Positions 38,008 through 64,000 of a stretch of 64,000 nt of DNA are shown here, in pieces. Every line of letters begins with the position of its first letter. Within the stretch, counting starts at the first letter, position 1. Under the pieces are notes generated by a model that searched no databases, was not told the origin of the DNA, and saw only the letters and a list, made by a program, of their open reading frames with translations. The stretch lies in contig JACCIC010000028.1 in NCBI GenBank assembly GCA_018907035.1, positions 1,535,501-1,599,500 of the forward strand, in the 5' to 3' direction. This DNA is from Sycobia sp. Sy_11. Lineage: Eukaryota > Arthropoda > Insecta > Hymenoptera > Epichrysomallidae. The translations under genes were made by a program, and so were the position numbers.

Positions 38008-39451
38008 ATGTGGAAGCCTTTTGAACCAGGAAGCTCACCCGTTGACTGGTGTGAGGGAAATTATAGTATATCGCCTAGCATAGCTGAATTTATGAACACT
38101 GTAAGTATTTTTATTTAAGCAATTCATTTAGTATAACTTATTCATTTTATGGTAATACCATTCTTACAATAAATCTAATATGTAACAAAAACTATGTGTA
38201 AATACTTGTTATAATAAAATATATTAACTTGAAAATTTAACGAAAAATGTATTAAATTGGAATCTATAGTAATACGAAATTTTTTTGTTATTGAAACTTT
38301 CTTTATTACACAATAGCAGTATTTCATATTGAGTTAATAAAATTAAGGTATAAAGAAGCTAATCTAGTTCCATCAATATTGTTATTAATTATAAATAAAA
38401 TAGCTATTTTTATGTTAAAACGTTTATAGCTTGCATTAAAAACATCTTTGTCATAAAGTAGTTTATTCGGTTAATATCAATTTTGCCTTTTTTTTTAGTT
38501 AAGCAATGTGGTCTTCCTTTTACTGCCACCAGTATTGATGCATCTTTTTAAAGATTATGGTAGATTTGTTAATCCTGGAATTCATGTAATATGGTTCCTA
38601 TTGATGGTTGTTGGCATAAGCAGTGCATATTTTCATGCCACTTTATCTTTAGTGGGTAAGTTTCGTAGTCATCAAATAAAGTTTAATTGTTACTAAATTA
38701 TTAGAAAATATTTTTTTTTTAATTTTTAGGCCAATTACTTGATGAACTAACTATTTTATGGGTTTATATGGCTGCATTTTGCATGTTCTTTCCAAGAAGA
38801 TATTTTCCTACAATAGTCAAAAATAATCGCAAAAGATTTTCACTTTTTGTGACTTTACCAACCTTACTTGCTACTGTGCTAGCAACATTTCATCCCAGCA
38901 ATAAATGCCTTTGCATTGATGACATTAGGAATACCAGCATTTGTGTTTATGATTCTTGAGCTTAAAAGGTATTTAGAACTACTATAAATATTATGTTTTA
39001 ATATTATTAAAATCTTTAACAAATATTAATTTATAAGAATATTTAAATATTTTATTCCAAAAAATGCATATTTAATTTATCCAAGATAACTAAAGTAAAT
39101 ATAAATATAAAAATAACTTTTGTTTCAAGAACAAAATCTGCAAGAGTGTATCGCTTAGGACTTCGCTGTGGGGCAGTTTGGGTTTTAGCTGTTACATGCT
39201 GGTTGAATGACCGATTATTTTGTGATACATGGCTCAATTTAAATTTTCCCTATCTACATGCTCTATGGCACCTTTTTATTTTCATTGCGAGTTATACAGC
39301 TGCTGTATTATTTGCATATTTTTCTGTTAAGGAAGAAAGACCTCAACAATCACCTATGTTAAAATATTGGCCGAGAGATGATTTTGAGCTTGGTATTCCA
39401 TATGTTACAATAAAAAGTTACATCAAAGTTGATACCAATACTAATATATAA
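38008..39451 (+). CDS. Alkaline ceramidase, four exons, one frameshift
   Basis: Alkaline ceramidases are seven-span membrane hydrolases of the ER/Golgi (CREST superfamily) that split ceramide into sphingosine and fatty acid; the Drosophila orthologue is brain washing (bwa). Exons: 38008-38100, 38499-38655, 38730-38968, 39130-39451. Hallmarks are the N-terminal DWCEGNY motif, [11 protein letters not shown] (active-site Ser/His), [11 protein letters not shown], and C-terminal [15 protein letters not shown] with the two metal-binding histidines of the HxxxH. Hydrophobic helices alternate through the length. Exon 3 has one base too many at the CCC near 38894-38896. Read literally it stops at 38957-38959. 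Discounting one C restores the expected frame, continuing [17 protein letters not shown] into exon 4, for 269 residues, the family's normal length. Confidence 0.92.
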
Positions 39452-39485
39452 AAGACTTTATTATTTTATTAGGTCTATTTAGTAT

Positions 39486-39491
39486 AATAAA
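39486..39491 (+). terminator. Candidate polyadenylation signal of alkaline ceramidase
   Basis: AATAAA 35 bases after the stop codon; a second copy lies near 39668. Confidence 0.35.
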
Positions 39492-39722
39492 GAAGTTAAA
39501 AATTAATAATTATTCTAAAGAATAGTAGCAGCAATTGAGACTGATTTAAGTAGTTGATATTAATGATACTAACAAATAATAGGCAACTTTATACCAAAAT
39601 GTGTTGATCTGGAATCTCTATAAATTTTTGTAATACTTTATGTTATATAGAGAGTTTATGTTTGAAGAATAAATATAGGTAGCAAAAATATTAATTTATC
39701 ATTAAAACTATTTGTATACGCT

Positions 39723-40668
39723 CAGGGTTTCTACAGAATTCTGAAATCTGGAAAGCAACCTAGATTTTTATTTTACATGTTGAAATCTGGGATTTTTTAT
39801 AATGCTGATATTCACTTTTGCAACTCCGGATAAAAGCTTAAACTATTAATTCATCATTCCTCTACAGGAGAAAATAAAAATTCTACCAAAATCGTAGAGT
39901 TTTTGATATAAAATATAAAAAATAATCAATAATCTTTGATTGCAAATCAAGCAATCTGAAAGTTTCATCGTAGAGATGTTACAAAAAATAAATTCAAGTA
40001 TTTATGATCTTGAAAAATTCAGGCGAATACAAGAACATTTTTTATAAAAAGTGGATATTTCTAAATAATAATTCAAAAATATAAGATAAGCTGTATAGAA
40101 CAAAAAATACAAAAGTAAAAAATATACATAATCTTGTAAAAGTTATGTAAAAATACGATTTTTATTAAAAAAACTGAAAATGTTTTTTTAAATTTATATA
40201 AGTTATTATACAGAAAAGATAAATTACGAATAAGCAACTTATTGAATTAAAGGATGAATTTTATAAAATAAGAAATAAATATGTAGAGTTAAAAAAAATG
40301 TATGTATGAGCTTCAAAAATTTAATGGGTTTGAAATTTTTCTTTTTTTATCATTTAAATAATTTACAGTATGCATCTTTTAGGATAAACAAAAACAATAT
40401 TGTGGAATTAGTTTGAACTACTTTAAAGTTAATATTATTATAAAAGGGACAGGAATATTATAGTACTATCATTTTTTAAAACATATAATTATCACTATAA
40501 TCATCATTAATAGTATTTGATTAAATAATTATTAGATAAACATTGTGTATAAGTATGAATAAATTGAAAATTTTTTATTAATTAAATTCTTGAAATTCTA
40601 ATATTTTTTTATCTATACCACTGAGAAAAATGTTGGAATTTTGCGATGAAAGTTTTGTAGAAACCCTA
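39723..40668. mobile_element. Possible hAT-like non-autonomous element
   Basis: A CAGGGTTTCTACA terminus at 39723 is matched by its inverted copy (TGTAGAAACCCTA) ending at 40668. CAGGG-type ends are common in hAT elements. The 946-base interval is AT-rich with no open reading frame, as in a MITE. Similarity fades after about 13 bases and no 8-bp target-site duplication is evident, so this is tentative. Confidence 0.45.
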
Positions 40669-40793
40669 GCTTTAGATAAAATATCTTACTTGAGAGTAAA
40701 CATGGTGATATATCTATATGTATATATACATATATATAGCTTAAATATAAATTATGTATAATAAAAATTAGACATAAGAATGCCAAGTTATTG

Positions 40794-40797
<4 letters not shown>

Positions 40798-40848
<51 letters not shown>

Positions 40849-40980
40849 GTTATTAAACATTTATATCTTAAGAATAAAAACACCACCAACAATAACAACA
40901 ACAGCAACAACAACAACAACAACAATAATAATAATAATAATAATAATAATAGTAATAATAATAACAATAATGATAATAAT
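40798..40980. repeat. Compound TA, AAC and AAT microsatellite
   Basis: A TA run (40798-40846) is followed after a short gap by AAC/CAA triplets grading into AAT triplets. The open frame across it (poly-asparagine) is a repeat artefact. Confidence 0.9.
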
Positions 40981-41345
40981 CAAGTTTTATTAAAGTTTAT
41001 TTGTGAGATTAATTGCTCAAAATATAAAGACATAGTTTATCTATACTTATAAAATAGGATGTAATCCTACTATTTGTAACAAAAAATTCTAAAAATAATT
41101 ATTTATTTTATTATTGAAATTTTTATTATGACTTTTTTACCTAAGGTATAATGTATTTTAAAATATTGTTTAAATAAAAGCATATTTAATATATTAAATT
41201 ATTTTTATTTTTAACAGAATCCCTAATTCTAATGTAATATTAATATCAAACATTGTATTATAATTTTTAATATATATTAAAATTAAATTTTGTTAAAGAA
41301 AATTTAAAACATTTATATATAATTTCTATAATTTTTTAGTTTAAA

Positions 41346-42151
41346 CTATAAAGATTCTCCTTTATATACAACAATATTCTTATCAGTTTCATAAATTTTG
41401 ATTTCATAAAGTAATTCTGGTTGGGGTAACAATTTCTTAATTTCATCAAAAATATAAATGGCAACATTTTCTGTAGTTGAAACGGTATTTTTAAAATATG
41501 GAACGTCTTTGTCCAAGTTTTTGTGATCCAGTTGATCCATCAAAACTTTTTTCATGTAAACTTTTAAATCAGAAATATTCATAACCATTCCCGTTTTCGG
41601 ATCTACGGGACCTTTTACTGTAACTTCAACTGTAATGTTAAAGATATGTAAGCATTTTTTATAAGAACATATTATAATGATTACATTATTTATATATAAT
41701 TAAGATTTCTTTATAAGCGCCATAATAAAAAATAATATAATTAAAAATTACATGTTATAAACATATTTCGTTCCTTTTAATAATAAAGTGCTATTTTTTA
41801 AATTATTCTCTTTCATTTCATCTAATATGAAGAAAAAAATTCTTATGTTTACCAGTATAGTTATGTCCATGTCCCCAGTAGTTATTGCACTTTCCATAAA
41901 TATTTTTATTCTCTTCATCATTAAGGCGAGGACTGCAAAAACGCACAAATAAATAAATAAAGACCTTATCAAATAGTTTTAAAAAAAAATCAACAAGTGT
42001 TGCGTAACATAAAAGCAAATCAATCCATATTTAATTTTTTTTCCTCATTTTCATCTTATAGCCGATTATTAAAATTGCTTGCAAACCTGTGAAGTCTGTG
42101 ACAAGATGAAATAGATTCCTTTCTAGTTAAATAAGCGATGGGCCGAGACAT
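41346..42151 (-). CDS. pr: 6-pyruvoyl-tetrahydropterin synthase, three exons
   Basis: PTPS converts 7,8-dihydroneopterin triphosphate to 6-pyruvoyl-tetrahydropterin, the second step of tetrahydrobiopterin synthesis (also needed for insect eye pterins; purple in Drosophila). Exons on the minus strand: 42151-42087, 41932-41853, 41629-41346; phases join to 142 residues, the normal length. Zinc ligands are visible as His18 (in SSCHRLHS) and His43/His45 (in [13 protein letters not shown]). The catalytic Cys37 lies six residues before His43 as in the family, and Asp83-His84 ([10 protein letters not shown]) matches the catalytic pair. [16 protein letters not shown] and [14 protein letters not shown] are further signatures. 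All key residues are present, so the enzyme should be active. The exon 1 donor is gtttgc, weaker than usual. Confidence 0.95.
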
Positions 42152-45100
42152 TTTTCTGACACTAGTTGACTTAAAAAGATCATTCACTCTCAACAAGTAA
42201 ACAGACACTGCAAGGCATGAGCCGAGGTCCTGAGAGCTGAGGTTTGGTTGTACTTTCCAATTCCTTGGTGGTTAGGAGCCTTGAGAGGGGTTGGTTGGAT
42301 CTGGTTGGATATGCATCACACTTTCATTGTCATTCGATATCGTATGCCAAGATTTGCGACTGTGTACGTAGGTGAGAAGTCTCCTGGAAGGGGATAGTCC
42401 AAGGATAGTCCTGTAAGTGAAAGTTCCATATTTCAAATCTAACTATACACAGAGTAATCCAAACGTTTATATCAGTACATCCAGAAATTAATTACACTTA
42501 TGAAAAGTTATCGTAATTCAAACGCAATATATCTATAAAACAGATTTTTGTTTTAATAATATAGCTCAATTTAGATTTAATAAATTTCAGACTTTTAATC
42601 ATCAGTACATAGATATATCTTAAATCTTATTGTAATAATCGACAACTTTCTTATAAATGTATTTATTCAAAAATATTAATCTTGACTTCAAACGCAACTT
42701 TCAGCTTAAATTAAGTATAATTCAATCTATATCATAAAAACTCGAAATCTATCGTCATCTCAAACTATAGGCATTTCCAATTGATGTTCATTATTTATAA
42801 GGCGCAACCGTTTGATCTAATGTATTTTTGCTAATGATAGCATTAGGTAATAGAATTTATAGAATTATTTTTATTGCATTTTATTAGACTATGTGTACGC
42901 TAAAGAATTATAAACCAATTATTTAAAAATGTTTACATTATACGATTTACAAATATATATCTTAGAATTTCGCATTGATGAATGATTATTATAACAATAT
43001 AATTCAATCTAGTAGTAACTGTCGACACCGTTCAGACACCATACTCGTAATCAATAGAATTCGTATGATTTATTATTTTAATCCAGTATTGCTGTGGCTT
43101 ATTGATTTTATAATATAAATATTTCCAATATTATTCCTGATTGTACAATGTATCAAATTTTTGATCATTTAAAAATTACATGCTCGGATCTATATATCTA
43201 TATATAATTATTGCCGCGAACCAGATTTGGCGTGTAGTCGCATGCATCGATCATATTGAAGGTAGATTGTTTATAGAATATGTTGTAAATGTTTCATAAA
43301 TTTTATAAAATATAAAAATATATACACATTCAGATATTATTATAAATATTTTAAGAACAATTTCTTAACATTACAATTTTTAAAGGATAAGGTTTCTTTA
43401 AAAAAAGACACAAATATTTAATGCTTGTATAAAACAATATCTATGAAATTAAAGAAATAATATTATTTTCTAATAAAATTATTAAATAAGAATAGTTTGT
43501 TACTTTAAAAATGAATATATTCATTTATGATTTATTACAAATTTGTTAATTACGTTTCAACAAAAATTTATAAGCAAGATTCAAATAAATATTTAATTAT
43601 TATTATAGATCAGAATATGGCCAGCTAATAAATGTAAGTAAAATTGCTCACGGTGAAATTTCTATTTTTCTTGTGTTCCAAGCGCTTTTTCATTCGATTG
43701 CAACAATATTTTGAAATTTTCCTCAAACGGTATAATTTTAAAAACAATTTTTTTTCTACATGCCCATAGATATGCAGTAGTCGTGCGAGCAGTGCTGAAT
43801 CAAGCTTTTACGGAGTCTGTTGCTACAATCACGTCGGGGCTGTGTTTAAGGCTGATGATCATTCGAACGTATGAGGAAATAACTGTGTTTCGTAATTACG
43901 GAGCTCCGCAAATATGGAACAGGAATTTTACATTAATCAATTAACCAAAATAAACTAAACGACATAAAACATAAAAGCACAGAATTAGTAGAATTTATTT
44001 TCTGCTCTCTGTATTAACAAAATCAAGTTATCGAAACTACGCGATTTGAGTAACTTTTGGCAGTAAGTTTTGATAGTAAGAATTAATTAAGTTTCGATAA
44101 TAAAATTGAGCGTGTTGTCGATAGTAAGAATAGCCAATGAAGATAACATTTCATTACGCATAGTAGATAATAGAAGTCTAGAATATGCTGTATTATCATT
44201 TTCCTTGCCATTTTATTGTACTTTGTATTCTGATCCGTGGCAAAAATGGTTTTAATTCTATTTAAAGTTTATTACAAGTGTAATCTTATATTAAAAAATA
44301 AAAATGATTACATTATATGTTAAATTTGTATGTTAAAATAAAATTAATAGAATATAAAATACATTAAAAAATAACCCATGCATTGCCATCCCGGATCAAC
44401 ATGGGACTGGAGTTGATTTATCAATATTGGACCTCGGATTTGCTCTAACTTAGAAAGCCCAGAACATTTTTCTACAGAGATAAGAAACCCTCTAAATATT
44501 AAACCATTTGAATAAACGTCCACAGTAGACTCATTGGACTTTCGTTCAACTCTGTATGACGTCCGTACTAAAGAAAATTAGTTATTAAAAATACAAATAA
44601 ATTGGTAATGTAACTATAAACACCGAGTCATTCATTCCTCGCGTAATTGGTTTACGATAACGTAAAATGTTTAAATTTGAAACTTTCCAGAAATGTAAGA
44701 TTTCCATTTGCGTTTCCCTGTTGCTCGATCAATTTATTTCTGTGCCTTTTAATCGAGGAACTTGACGAATAGCTTTTTTGACAACTTTTCGTTCTGTACA
44801 AATCATTAAAAATCCATCGCGTAAATTAAAAATCAAGTCAACTAATGACAATGGAAATGCTTTGGCTGAAACGAGATCGACGTTAATCTTATGTAAGTCT
44901 ATTGAACAGTAGCATATTCAGTCTATGTAATTCTTCCACTTTCGCAATTCCTTTCAATAAAGCTGCAGCTTTATTTCCTTCCTGTCGAACCTTGGATTTT
45001 CGTTAGTTCTCTAGAAATATTTCGGTAAAATTTCTAAAAAAAATCTTTTTCAAAATTATATTGACGTATCTGATAAATTCGAAGCTTTGGAAATCAAGGC

Positions 45101-45958
45101 AGACCATCTGGATGCTGAGGCAATACAAAAAAAAAAAATTATATAAACCTCGCCATATACGAAAACGGAAAAAATGACACTTTTCGAGCCTACGCTCCCC
45201 AACTAAGTTTAAAGAGTGCCCGCAGCACGGGATGTAAAAGGACGATCGTTAAACTCTTTGAAGCGATAAAACATTTCACGCGAGTAAATCAATTCAGCAA
45301 TATTTTATTCCAGTCCGAGAATATGTTTTTTTTTTTTATAAAACTATGGTCTCTATCATCTGCGAATATTTTACATAGTACATTTTTTTAATTTTACGCC
45401 TGACTATTTCTGACGAGTTTTTTCGGTAGTACATTAAGAATACGGAGCCCGCTTAACATCGGGAATCCAGCCCCCCTCCCGATCAGGAACTAACTGTAAC
45501 AATATACTAAATTCATTGTTTATTTATTTATTTATTTATTTATCATCAATATATTTTATTTATTTTCAAGATACGTGTAGTGTAATATACAATTCTATTG
45601 ATTATGTCTGAAGGTGCATGATTTTGCGCTCGTATTCGCGTAGATAATTTCTTTTGGACGAATTATAAACTTATACTTTTTCATATTAAATAAAATAAGT
45701 ATTGTTTTATAGGAAATATCACGATGTATTGCCTCTTTATATCTGTTAACGATCAATATGTTTGTAAATATTATAGCTTGTTCATTTATAATTATACATA
45801 TATATTTAATAAAAAGTTGAATTTATTTTAAAACAAATGTGCTTATACACCACAGATATATGGTATAGTATAGAAAATCGAATATAGCATTCCTTGTTTA
45901 TATTAAAAAAAATATTAATAATAAAATCTACAAAAGCGAATACACGTATCTACAATAC

Positions 45959-63949
<17,991 letters not shown>

Positions 63950-64000
63950 GTCTGCCTACAGTTCTTATTTAATTTTTATATCGAATTTGAATAAGAAATA

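Noticed and set aside
40780..41052. Poly-asparagine open frame
   Set aside because: It is a compound TA/AAC/AAT microsatellite with no flanking coding signal.
43711..43944. 78-codon frame between PTPS and CAD
   Set aside because: No recognisable domain, no splice context and no neighbouring coding exon.

Overview
The window is animal nuclear DNA, most likely from an insect and probably a hymenopteran. Genes are split into many small GT–AG exons in AT-rich, microsatellite-rich introns. Encoded proteins match insect versions: a vinculin ending WYQY, a single-gene CAD, and TAF8, LRRFIP2, TPX2, alkaline ceramidase and PTPS orthologues. The order is inferred from general character only; no genus is claimed. 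No bacterial-type gene, CRISPR array, rRNA or intact tRNA gene was seen.

Layout. (1) 62-17947, + strand: the whole vinculin CDS in 16 exons, with a 7.2 kb first intron, one single-base frameshift in the proline-rich linker, and a possible 36-nt cassette microexon. (2) 19264-20500, - strand: TAF8 in five exons. (3) 20501-24658: intergenic DNA with a possible tiny divergent gene and a cluster of hairpins and palindromes. (4) 24659-27354, + strand: an LRRFIP1/2-like coiled-coil protein in seven exons. (5) 27731-28523: a non-autonomous element with long inverted repeats, lying between the convergent LRRFIP and TPX2 genes. (6) 29480-32317, - strand: a TPX2-like spindle assembly factor. (7) 32318-38007: intergenic DNA with degenerate tandem repeats and a dead Merlin/IS1016-type transposase. 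(8) 38008-39451, + strand: alkaline ceramidase in four exons, with a second single-base frameshift. (9) 39723-40668: a possible hAT-like non-autonomous element. (10) 41346-42151, - strand: 6-pyruvoyl-tetrahydropterin synthase in three exons. (11) 46451 to the right edge, + strand: the first 14 exons of CAD (glutaminase, carbamoyl-phosphate synthetase and regulatory domain). The dihydroorotase and aspartate transcarbamylase parts lie outside the window. Two copies of one tRNA-derived SINE sit in neighbouring CAD introns.

The genes are not an operon or a pathway. They are housekeeping and cell-biology genes (adhesion, transcription, signalling scaffold, mitosis, sphingolipid, pterin and pyrimidine metabolism) that happen to be neighbours. 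Exon boundaries were placed by reading GT/AG sites and checking that summed phases stay open. This worked exactly for TAF8 (289 aa), LRRFIP (401 aa), PTPS (142 aa) and CAD (1453 codons so far). It worked after discounting one extra base each for vinculin (986 aa) and the ceramidase (269 aa).
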